Source: Pseudoxanthomonas sp. CF125 (GTDB lineage Bacteria > Pseudomonadota > Gammaproteobacteria > Xanthomonadales > Xanthomonadaceae). Taken from it: DNA of 64,000 bases. The stretch is taken from positions 1,470,331 to 1,534,330 of the forward strand of contig NZ_FNLD01000001.1 in the NCBI RefSeq assembly GCF_900104085.1, read 5' to 3'. The position numbers and the translations under genes were made by a program. Below, one piece after another: positions 25,113 to 32,538 of the stretch. The notes beneath the pieces were generated by a model. The model saw only the letters and a program-made list of their open reading frames with translations, did no database searches and was not told the DNA's origin. Within the stretch, counting starts at the first letter, position 1. The number at the start of each line of letters is the position of its first letter.

Positions 25113-26114
25113 ATGAATGACATCAACAAGCCCTCCTTGCCCTCTTGCGTCATCAACTGCGTCGTCTACGACAAGGACGGCAAGCGTCACGACATCACCC
25201 TGGATGCGATCAGCGACGCGTTGGCCCAGGACGACGGCAGTTTCGTCTGGGTAGGCCTGTACGAGCCTGCCGACGTCATCCTGGAGAAGCTGCAGGAAGA
25301 ATTCTGCCTGCACGACCTGGCCGTGGAAGACGCGCAGCATGCGCACCAGCGCCCCAAGCTGGAGGCTTACGGCAACTCCATGTTCGCCGTTACCCACACC
25401 GCACAGGTAGTGGATGAAAAGATCGTCTACGGCGAGACGCACATCTTCATCGGCCCGCGCTACCTGGTCACCGTGCGCCATGGCGCGTCGCTTTCCTACG
25501 CGCCGGTGCGCGAGCGCGTCGAACGCGAACCCGAGCTGCTGGTGCTGGGTCCCTCGTACGGCCTGTATGCGGTGATGGATTTCATCGTCGACAACTACCG
25601 CCCCATCATCGACGAGTTCCGCGACACCGCAGAATCGCTGGAACAGGCGATCTTCGCTGATACTTATAGCCGCGACACCGTGGTGCGGCTGTACGAACTG
25701 AAACGCGAGCTCAGCAAGATGCGGCTGGCGGTCGGCCCATTGCAGGACGTGCTGGCGCAGCTCAGCCGTACCCAGAGCGCTCTGATTCCCGAAGAAGTCA
25801 GGCTCTACTTCCGCGACGTCTACGACCATGCCTTGCGCGTCAACGAGTCGCTGGACACCTTGCGCGAGATGCTGACCACCGCGCTGAGCGTGAATCTGTC
25901 GCTGGTCACGCTGGGCCAGGGCGAAGTGGTGAAGCGCCTGGGCGCGTGGGCGGCGCTGCTGGCGGCGCCGACCTTGGTAGCGAGCTGGTACGGAATGAAT
26001 TTCACCCACATGCCCGAACTCGATGACACCTACGCCTATCCGGTGTTGATCGGCGGAGTCGCGGTAATCTGCGGCGGCCTGTACTGGCTGTTCAAGCGCG
26101 CCAAATGGCTGTGA
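25113..26114 (+). CDS. corA: CorA-type magnesium/cobalt channel
   Basis: A 333-residue channel. It has a long acidic cytosolic domain (AEYxx beta/alpha region, CLHDLAVEDAQHAHQRPKLEAYGN) and a helical stalk (LYELKRELSKMRLAVGPLQDVL, VRLYFRDVYDHALRVNESLDTLREML). Two C-terminal helices (LGAWAALLAAPTLVASWYGMNF and YPVLIGGVAVICGGLYWLF) are separated by the selectivity loop YGMNFTHMPEL with the GMN motif. It ends with the basic KRAKWL tail. The pentameric channel admits Mg and Co into the cytosol. Monocistronic. Confidence 0.95.
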   Translation: MNDINKPSLPSCVINCVVYDKDGKRHDITLDAISDALAQDDGSFVWVGLYEPADVILEKLQEEFCLHDLAVEDAQHAHQRPKLEAYGNSMFAVTHTAQVVDEKIVYGETHIFIGPRYLVTVRHGASLSYAPVRERVEREPELLVLGPSYGLYAVMDFIVDNYRPIIDEFRDTAESLEQAIFADTYSRDTVVRLYELKRELSKMRLAVGPLQDVLAQLSRTQSALIPEEVRLYFRDVYDHALRVNESLDTLREMLTTALSVNLSLVTLGQGEVVKRLGAWAALLAAPTLVASWYGMNFTHMPELDDTYAYPVLIGGVAVICGGLYWLFKRAKWL

Positions 26115-26127
26115 TTCCCATCGGCGT

Positions 26128-26197
26128 TGTAGGAGCGGGCCCTGCCCGCGACAAGCTCTACCGATAAAGCCTGTCGCGGGCAGGGCGCGCTCCTACA
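26128..26197. repeat. inverted pair of GTAGGAGCGGGCCCTGCCCGC repeats
   Basis: Arms 26128-26153 and 26172-26197 pair with one mismatch. Each contains GCGGGC-CCT-GCCCGC after a GTAG head. It lies between corA and cstA. Confidence 0.88.
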
Positions 26198-26349
26198 GCG
26201 ACCTGCATTCCGGCACGACATCGGTTGACGCGTTGCACAATCTTGCGACGCGCGCATTAAGACCAAAGTCGCAGGCTGAATCCGCAGTTACGCATTGACC
26301 CCTTCCCCGCATGGGAGGACCCTACCCCGAAGTTCACGGAGGGGTTCGC

Positions 26350-28419
26350 ATGAAGGGTTTCTCGAAACTGGCCTGGGGTGCACTGGCGCTGCTTGGCGCA
26401 TTCTGTCTGGGCACCATCGCCCTGCGCCGCGGCGAGCAGATCAATGCACTGTGGATAGTAGTAGCGGCGGTTTCCATCTACCTGGTCGCCTATCGCTACT
26501 ACAGCCTGTTCATCGCCAACAAAGTGATGGGGCTGGATCCCACTCGGGCCACGCCCGCGGTACTGCGCAACGACGGGCTGGATTTCGTACCCACCAATAA
26601 ACACGTCCTGTTCGGCCACCACTTCGCCGCCATCGCCGGTGCGGGGCCATTGGTCGGACCGGTGCTGGCCGCGCAGATGGGCTACCTGCCCGGCATGCTC
26701 TGGCTGATCACCGGCGTGGTCCTGGCCGGCGCGGTGCAGGACTTCATGGTGCTGTTCATCTCCAGCCGGCGCGATGCGCGCTCGCTCGGCGATCTGGTGC
26801 GCGAGGAAATGGGGAAGATCCCCGGCACCATCGCGCTGTTCGGCGCCTTCCTGATCATGATCATCATCCTGGCGGTGCTGGCGATGATCGTGGTGAAGGC
26901 GCTGGCGGAAAGCCCGTGGGGCATGTTCACTGTGATGGCCACCATTCCCATCGCGGTGCTGATGGGCGTCTATATGCGCTACATCCGTCCAGGCAAGATC
27001 GGCGAAATCTCCATCGTCGGCATCGCACTGCTGCTGTTCTCGATCTGGTTGGGCGGCAAAGTCGGCGCGCATCCGACCTGGGGCCCGGCGTTCACCTTCA
27101 CCGGCACGCAGATCACCTGGATGCTGGTCGGCTACGGCTTCGTCGCCGCGGTATTGCCGGTCTGGCTGATCCTGGCGCCGCGCGATTACCTATCCACCTT
27201 CCTCAAGATCGGCACCATCATCGCCCTGGCCATCGGCATCGTGATCGTGATGCCGGAATTGAAGATGCCGGCGCTGACCCAGTTCACCGACGGCACCGGT
27301 CCGGTGTGGAAAGGCGGCCTGTTCCCGTTCCTCTTCATCACCATCGCCTGCGGCGCGGTTTCTGGCTTCCATGCGCTGATTTCCTCCGGCACTACACCCA
27401 AGCTGCTGGCCAGCGAAGGCCACATGCGCTACATCGGCTATGGCGGCATGCTGATGGAATCGTTCGTGGCGATCATGGCTTTGGTGGCCGCCTCGGTGAT
27501 CGAACCGGGCGTGTATTTCGCCATGAACAGCCCGGCCGCCGCCATCGGCACCGACGCGATTTCCGCCGCTGCCAAGATCAGCGAATGGGGTTTCACCGTG
27601 ACTCCGGACATGCTGACTGCTACAGCGACGGACATCGGCGAAAAGACCATCCTTTCGCGCGCCGGCGGCGCACCGACGCTGGCCGTGGGTATCGCCCACA
27701 TCCTGCACAACGTACTGCCGGGCGAGAACACCATGGCGTTCTGGTACCACTTCGCCATCCTGTTTGAAGCGCTGTTCATTCTCACCGCAGTCGATGCCGG
27801 CACGCGCGCGGGCCGCTTCATGCTGCAGGACCTGCTGGGCACCTTCCATTCGGGGCTACGCCGCACGGAGTCCTGGGGCGCGAATGTAATAGCCACCGCC
27901 GGCTGCGTGGCGTTGTGGGGTTATTTCCTCTACCAGGGCGTGGTCGATCCGTTGGGCGGCATCAACACCTTGTGGCCGCTGTTCGGCATTGCCAACCAGA
28001 TGCTGGCCGGCATCGCGCTGATGATGTGCACGGTGGTGCTGTTCAAGATGAAGCGCGACCGCTACGCGTGGGTGACCATCCTGCCGGCCGCATGGCTACT
28101 GGTCTGCACGGTTACCGCGGGCTTCATCAAGATCTTCGATTCCAATCCTGCGGTCGGTTTCCTTGCGCAGGCCGCGAAATACCGCACCGGCATCGCCGCT
28201 GGCGAGATCGTGGCCCCGGCCAAGAGCATCGAGCAGATGCAGCAGATCGCGTTCAACAGCTACATCAACACCGGCTTGACCGCGTTGTTCCTGTTCGTGG
28301 TGTTCAGCGTGCTGTTCTACGCAATCGGCGCCGTCCGCAAGGCACGCGCCAATCCGCAACGCAGCGACCGCGAAACGCCGTACGTGGCGGTCGATCCGGC
28401 GTTGGCGGCACGGCTGTGA
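26350..28419 (+). CDS. cstA: carbon starvation protein A, pyruvate/peptide transporter
   Basis: A 689-residue membrane protein with about 16-18 helices. Family sequences include NKHVLFGHHFAAIAGAGPLVGPVLAAQMGY, VQDFMVLFISSRRDARSLG, GFHALISSGTTPKLL, and FEALFILTAVDAGTRAGRFMLQDLLG. CstA-type carriers import pyruvate and are linked to peptide uptake during carbon starvation. A strong GGAGGGG site precedes the ATG. It is followed after 42 bp by the ybdD-like gene, its usual partner. Confidence 0.96.
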   Translation: MKGFSKLAWGALALLGAFCLGTIALRRGEQINALWIVVAAVSIYLVAYRYYSLFIANKVMGLDPTRATPAVLRNDGLDFVPTNKHVLFGHHFAAIAGAGPLVGPVLAAQMGYLPGMLWLITGVVLAGAVQDFMVLFISSRRDARSLGDLVREEMGKIPGTIALFGAFLIMIIILAVLAMIVVKALAESPWGMFTVMATIPIAVLMGVYMRYIRPGKIGEISIVGIALLLFSIWLGGKVGAHPTWGPAFTFTGTQITWMLVGYGFVAAVLPVWLILAPRDYLSTFLKIGTIIALAIGIVIVMPELKMPALTQFTDGTGPVWKGGLFPFLFITIACGAVSGFHALISSGTTPKLLASEGHMRYIGYGGMLMESFVAIMALVAASVIEPGVYFAMNSPAAAIGTDAISAAAKISEWGFTVTPDMLTATATDIGEKTILSRAGGAPTLAVGIAHILHNVLPGENTMAFWYHFAILFEALFILTAVDAGTRAGRFMLQDLLGTFHSGLRRTESWGANVIATAGCVALWGYFLYQGVVDPLGGINTLWPLFGIANQMLAGIALMMCTVVLFKMKRDRYAWVTILPAAWLLVCTVTAGFIKIFDSNPAVGFLAQAAKYRTGIAAGEIVAPAKSIEQMQQIAFNSYINTGLTALFLFVVFSVLFYAIGAVRKARANPQRSDRETPYVAVDPALAARL

Positions 28420-28461
28420 GCGAAGCATGCCGATGAGCGCGCGACCGATAGGAGCACACTG

Positions 28462-28686
28462 ATGGGAACCGAACTGGTTCCCGCCGGCCAGTACCAGGCG
28501 CACCGCCGCGTATGGCGGCGCCTGGTGCAGACCGCGCGGCTGTGCTGCGGCGTGCCCGACTACGACAACTACGTGCGCCACATGATGGAAAAGCACCCTG
28601 AGCGCGAAGTGATGGACTACAAGACCTTCTTCCGCGAACGGCAGGAAGCGCGCTTTGGCGGCAAGAACGGATTCCGCTGCTGCTGA
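28462..28686 (+). CDS. ybdD: YbdD/YjiX-family small protein (DUF466)
   Basis: This 74-residue protein has the family core RLVQTARLCCGVPDYDNYVRHMMEKHPEREVMDYKTFFRERQEARFGG and a C-terminal RCC. DUF466 proteins are nearly always encoded just after cstA and are thought to be accessory to that transporter. AGGAG lies seven bases before the ATG. The N-terminal extension (GTELVPAGQYQAHR) is somewhat longer than in E. coli. Confidence 0.92.
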   Translation: MGTELVPAGQYQAHRRVWRRLVQTARLCCGVPDYDNYVRHMMEKHPEREVMDYKTFFRERQEARFGGKNGFRCC

Positions 28687-28881
28687 CGTAGCCACAAGTG
28701 AGCCGGGTGCAATGCCTGGCTCCGGCCCCCCGGATTCACCCAGCCACCCGGGCTCGCATAATCTTTGCGGATAACGAAATCGAAACATCCGTTCTGCAAA
28801 AGCGGTGCTAGGATCGGCTCGTCGCATCGGAGCAACACCACATTCAGCGACGCAGACACGCAGCCGGAAAGGAAACCGCAA

Positions 28882-29640
28882 ATGCGCAAGCAGGTCCCCG
28901 CCCTGGCGGCACTCGCAACTTCCATCCTGATGGTTTCATGCGCCGCCGATCCGGCCGGTGCAAAGGAGCAAACCAGCATGTCCGCAGCGCTCAGCCCCAC
29001 CTCCGCCATGCCTTTCCACGACCCTGCGGTCGTGCCGCTGGCCAATGCGGTCGCCGAGGGGGACGTATCCGGTATCCGCACCCTCGCATCGCCGGCCAAT
29101 TTGACCGCGCGCGGCGATGATCAGGTCACTCTCCTCGAATGGGCGGTCTGGAACCAGAAGCCCGCTTCGCTCTCGGCACTGCTCGAAGCCGGCGCCAACG
29201 CCGCCCAGCCGGGCATGGACAGCGAGACCGTGGCGCACATGGCCGCCATGGCCGACGATCCGCAGTATCTGCAGGTGCTGGTCGCACATGGCGCCCCGGT
29301 GGACGTGGTCAGCGCCCGTGCCGGCCGGACCCCGATCTTCCGCGCGGTGCAGAGCCGCCGCGGCGCGCAGTTCGACCTGCTGGTGAAAGCCGGCGCCGAT
29401 CTCCACCGCACCGACTCGATGGGCAACTCGCTGCTGCACGTGGCCGCACAGGTCAACGATGCCGGGCGCGTGCTGCAGCTGTTGCAACTGGGCGTGGACC
29501 CCAATGCCACCGACAGTCGCGGCAACACCTTCCAGGCTGCGTTGTTCTCCGGTTCGGACGCGCGCCTCAACGCCGAAGGCAGGCAATCGCGACAGAAGGT
29601 GCGCGACTGGCTCGCGGCCAACGGCATCGCCACGCAGTAA
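28882..29640 (+). CDS. ankyrin-repeat lipoprotein, probable immunity protein
   Basis: A 252-residue lipoprotein. The signal (LAALATSILMVSC) has a lipobox with Cys about residue 20. Four to five ankyrin repeats follow: VTLLEWAVWNQKPASLSALLEAGAN, ETVAHMAAMADDPQYLQVLVAHGAP, TPIFRAVQSRRGAQFDLLVKAGAD and SLLHVAAQVNDAGRVLQLLQLGVD. Periplasmic ankyrin lipoproteins are known immunity partners of phospholipase effectors. It ends 75 bp before a lipase gene carrying a T4SS recruitment domain, which makes a cognate X-Tfi role likely. The pairing is inference; the ankyrin and lipobox features are seen directly. Confidence 0.8.
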   Translation: MRKQVPALAALATSILMVSCAADPAGAKEQTSMSAALSPTSAMPFHDPAVVPLANAVAEGDVSGIRTLASPANLTARGDDQVTLLEWAVWNQKPASLSALLEAGANAAQPGMDSETVAHMAAMADDPQYLQVLVAHGAPVDVVSARAGRTPIFRAVQSRRGAQFDLLVKAGADLHRTDSMGNSLLHVAAQVNDAGRVLQLLQLGVDPNATDSRGNTFQAALFSGSDARLNAEGRQSRQKVRDWLAANGIATQ

Positions 29641-29715
29641 CCCACTGGAACGCGCGGCGCCGGCAAGCGTCGCCAACTCCATACGCCAAGGCACGCACAC
29701 GCAAAGGAATCGCGC

Positions 29716-30942
29716 ATGAATGTTTCCACAGGGATGCCCGCTACCTCGACTCCAACCGGCAATGGTTTTGCGAACGATGTGGCGGGGCAGCAGCCGCACG
29801 CGGTGGATCGCGAGTTGTCGACGCTGATCCAGGACAACTATGCCGTCGCCGACGCACGCCGCGGCGAGTCGTCGTCCGCACCGGTCCTGCCTGGGACCTG
29901 GCAACGCATGGACGATGCCGCAGTGCGCGCCGCAGGCATCGACCCCAGCCTGCTGCACGACGGCAAGAGCGGCTTCGACGCCTCGCTGTACCGGGATGCC
30001 AGCGGAGCCGTGGTGGTGGCCTACGCCGGTACCGACGAAGGCAAAGACTGGCGCCACAACTTCCGCCAGGGCCTTGGATTCGAGGACGCGCAGTACGACC
30101 AGGCCATCGCCCTGGCGCGACAGGCCAAACAGGCCTTCGGCAACAACGTGGTCCTGACCGGGCAATCGCTCGGCGGCGGCCTGGCGGCCGCGGCGAGCAT
30201 GGTCGGCGAAGTCCCCGCGGTCACCTTCAACGCCGCCGGCGTGCACGACAAGACCCTGGAACGCTACGGTTTCGACGCCGACGTGCTCAAACAGGAAGCC
30301 GAGCAGGGCCTGATCCGCAGCTACCGCGTCAAGAACGAACTGCTCACTCATCTGCAGGAAGACAGCATCCCGCTGAAATGGGCGATGCCGGACGCGCCGG
30401 GGCACAAGATCGAACTGCCGGATCCCGATCCTCTGACCTTCTTCGAGCGCCTGGTGCCCGGCAAGATGCTGCTGCACCGCCTGGACCTGCACTACATCGA
30501 AGCGGTCATGGAAGCGCAGGACCTGGCGCAACTGCAGGTGCGCCAGCGTAACCCCGGCGCCGGGCCCGATACCATCGGCGACGCCAGCAGCACCTCCAAC
30601 CGGCTGCTCAGGAATGCGGTCGATGGTCTGTCCGGGCAACGCCAGCAGTTGGGCCTTTCCGAAGACGAGCGTTTCTTCAATGTCGCGGCCAGCACTGCGG
30701 CGCGCGCTGGCTCGGACGGTTTGAAGCGGATCGACCACGTGCTGGCTTCCGAGCGCGGCGACAACCTGTTCTCGGTACAGGGCGCAGTGCACGACCCCGC
30801 TCACCAGCGCAGCCGTATCGATGTGGAACAGGCCAGCCAAATTCCCGCGCGGCTCAGCGCAGCGCAACTACGCGAGCAGGATCAGCAGCAAAGCCAGACT
30901 CAGCAAGTGGAGCAACGCCAACAGCGTGCAGTCCAGCTCTAA
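29716..30942 (+). CDS. lipase-domain effector with XVIPCD T4SS recruitment domain (X-Tfe)
   Basis: A 408-residue protein with no signal peptide. Residues about 60-265 form an alpha/beta-hydrolase lipase: GFDASLYRDASGAVVVAYAGTD, then LTGQSLGGG with nucleophile Ser151, and a late LHYIEAV with candidate His259. The C-terminal part (about 294-408) matches the Xanthomonas VirD4-interacting conserved domain: GLKRIDHVLASERGDNLFSVQG, VHDPAHQRSRIDVEQAS, and a Gln-rich tail (QQQSQTQQVEQRQQ). Such proteins are injected by the bacteria-killing X-T4SS and act on target-cell membranes. The T4SS itself is not in the window. AAAGGAA precedes the ATG. Probably coupled to the upstream ankyrin lipoprotein. Confidence 0.82.
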   Translation: MNVSTGMPATSTPTGNGFANDVAGQQPHAVDRELSTLIQDNYAVADARRGESSSAPVLPGTWQRMDDAAVRAAGIDPSLLHDGKSGFDASLYRDASGAVVVAYAGTDEGKDWRHNFRQGLGFEDAQYDQAIALARQAKQAFGNNVVLTGQSLGGGLAAAASMVGEVPAVTFNAAGVHDKTLERYGFDADVLKQEAEQGLIRSYRVKNELLTHLQEDSIPLKWAMPDAPGHKIELPDPDPLTFFERLVPGKMLLHRLDLHYIEAVMEAQDLAQLQVRQRNPGAGPDTIGDASSTSNRLLRNAVDGLSGQRQQLGLSEDERFFNVAASTAARAGSDGLKRIDHVLASERGDNLFSVQGAVHDPAHQRSRIDVEQASQIPARLSAAQLREQDQQQSQTQQVEQRQQRAVQL

Positions 30943-30984
30943 GGAATCCGATCTCTAAATAGGGAATCTCTGAATTAAGTAATC

Positions 30985-31115
30985 CCGTTCGTGGTGAGCC
31001 TGTCGGGAATCCGTTCGTGGTGAGCCTGTCGAACCACGCTCTTGGCGAGAAATTTCAGTAATAGCAAGCCGGCCTTCCCTCGAAAAGCGTGGTTCGACAG
31101 GCTCACCACGAACGG
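30985..31115. repeat. inverted pair of CGTTCGTGGTGAGCCTGTCG repeats with an extra partial copy
   Basis: Arms 31011-31040 and 31086-31115 are perfect 30-base inverted repeats containing CGTGGT..ACCACG. A truncated direct copy (CGTTCGTGGTGAGCCTGTCG) lies just before, at about 30986-31005. This repeat type is widespread in proteobacterial intergenic DNA. Confidence 0.88.
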
Positions 31116-31207
31116 TTTATAGGACAAGTTCACCATGAACGGAATCCACAGTGTCTTTGACATTGATGCAGACTGGTTCGAAGTTCCTTAGAAGCTCAGG
31201 CTCAGGC

Positions 31208-32467
31208 TCAAGCCCCGGCCATCGCCTTCAACGTGATGCCGACGATATAGGCCAACACCGTACCGGTCGCATAACCCAGCGCGCCGAGCAAAGCGCCCAC
31301 CGGCGCAAGCGACGGATGGAACACCGACGCCACCACCGGCGCCGATGCGGGTCCGCCGATATTGCTCTGCGAGCCCATCGCGAAATAGAAGAACGGCACC
31401 TTCAACGCCCTGCCCAGCAGCCACAGCAAAACGATGTGCACGGAAATCCAGATCAGGCCCAGCGCGAACAGCCACGGCCGGTCGGCCAGCGCCTTGATGT
31501 CCATCTGCATGCCGATGCAGGCGATGAGGATGTACAGCAGCAATGCGCCGATCTTGGAAGCTCCGGCGCCGTCCAGCGTGCGCGCACGGGTGAAGCTCAA
31601 TCCCAAGCCGACCAGCGTGGACAGCACCACCACCCATACGAACGGTTCGTGCAGGCTGACCTGCCGCGCCCACGAGACGTTGGCGCCGAACCAGGCCGAT
31701 GCCGGACCCGCCACCGCATGGGCCAGGCCGACCGCGCCGAAGGCGATGCCCAGGATCACCATGAGATCCGACAGCGAGGCCACGCGCTCGTGCTGTTGCT
31801 GGTAGCTGGCCAGACGCTGCTTGAGATCCTCGATGGCCCGCGTGTCGGCGCCGCTGCGTGCATCGATCGCCTCGGCGCGACCGGCCAGGAAGATCAGCAC
31901 CGCCATCCACACATAACCGACGCCGACATCGACGACCACGAACTGGCCGAAAGTGGTTTCGTCGACCGCGAACACCTCCTTCATCGCCACCATGTTGGCG
32001 CCGCCGCCGATCCAGCTGCCGGCCAGCGTGGCCATGCCGGCCCAGGTATCGCCGGCCACCGTTTCCGGATGCAGCAAACCCATCAACCAGAAGGCGAAGA
32101 ATGCGCCGATCATCACCGTGACCGAGGCGCCTATGTACATCAGCAGCAGTTTCGGCCCCAGCCGCAGCACGCCCTTCAGATCGATGGTGAGGGTCAGCAG
32201 CACCAGCGCCGCAGGCAGCAGCACGCGGCTGGCGATGGGGTTGTACAGCTTGCTGGCGTTGCCGTCGATCAGGCCCACGCTGTTGTAGATGCCGGGAATG
32301 AAATAGCAGAGCAGCAACGCCGGCACGTAGGTGTAGAACTTCTTCCACATGCCGGTCTCGCGCGAGGCCGTCCAGAACACCGCACCCAGCGTGCCTGCGA
32401 TCAGACCGAACAGCACGATATCGTTGGTGATCAGCGCGGTGGAAGGCGCTGCGGTTTCGATGGCCAT
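31208..32467 (-). CDS. DUF819-family membrane protein
   Basis: A 419-residue integral membrane protein with about eleven to twelve helices. DUF819/YjcL signatures are GSWIGGGANMVAMKEVF in the middle and FFYFAMGSQSNIGGPASAPVVASVF near the end. A cytosolic loop (ARSGADTRAIEDLKQRLASYQQQHERV) separates the halves, which look like an inverted-topology repeat, as in some secondary transporters. The substrate is not known. No coupled neighbour; the S9 peptidase gene upstream on the same strand is 71 bp away and could be cotranscribed. Confidence 0.85.
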   Translation of the reverse strand: MAIETAAPSTALITNDIVLFGLIAGTLGAVFWTASRETGMWKKFYTYVPALLLCYFIPGIYNSVGLIDGNASKLYNPIASRVLLPAALVLLTLTIDLKGVLRLGPKLLLMYIGASVTVMIGAFFAFWLMGLLHPETVAGDTWAGMATLAGSWIGGGANMVAMKEVFAVDETTFGQFVVVDVGVGYVWMAVLIFLAGRAEAIDARSGADTRAIEDLKQRLASYQQQHERVASLSDLMVILGIAFGAVGLAHAVAGPASAWFGANVSWARQVSLHEPFVWVVVLSTLVGLGLSFTRARTLDGAGASKIGALLLYILIACIGMQMDIKALADRPWLFALGLIWISVHIVLLWLLGRALKVPFFYFAMGSQSNIGGPASAPVVASVFHPSLAPVGALLGALGYATGTVLAYIVGITLKAMAGA

Positions 32468-32538
32468 CGGATCCGACTCTCCTGACGCGATGCGAACCCG
32501 CGCCGCCGGCGAAGCCGGAAGCGCGGGTCTGCGGTGGA

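Noticed and set aside
28936..30867. 643-codon minus-strand open frame opposite the effector/immunity pair
   Set aside because: Antisense shadow with no ribosome site or family motif; the sense frames contain lipase, XVIPCD, ankyrin and lipobox signals.
28882..30942. Effector/immunity pair as a T6SS module
   Set aside because: No VgrG, PAAR, Rhs or adaptor gene nearby, and the C-terminal XVIPCD points to the T4SS instead.
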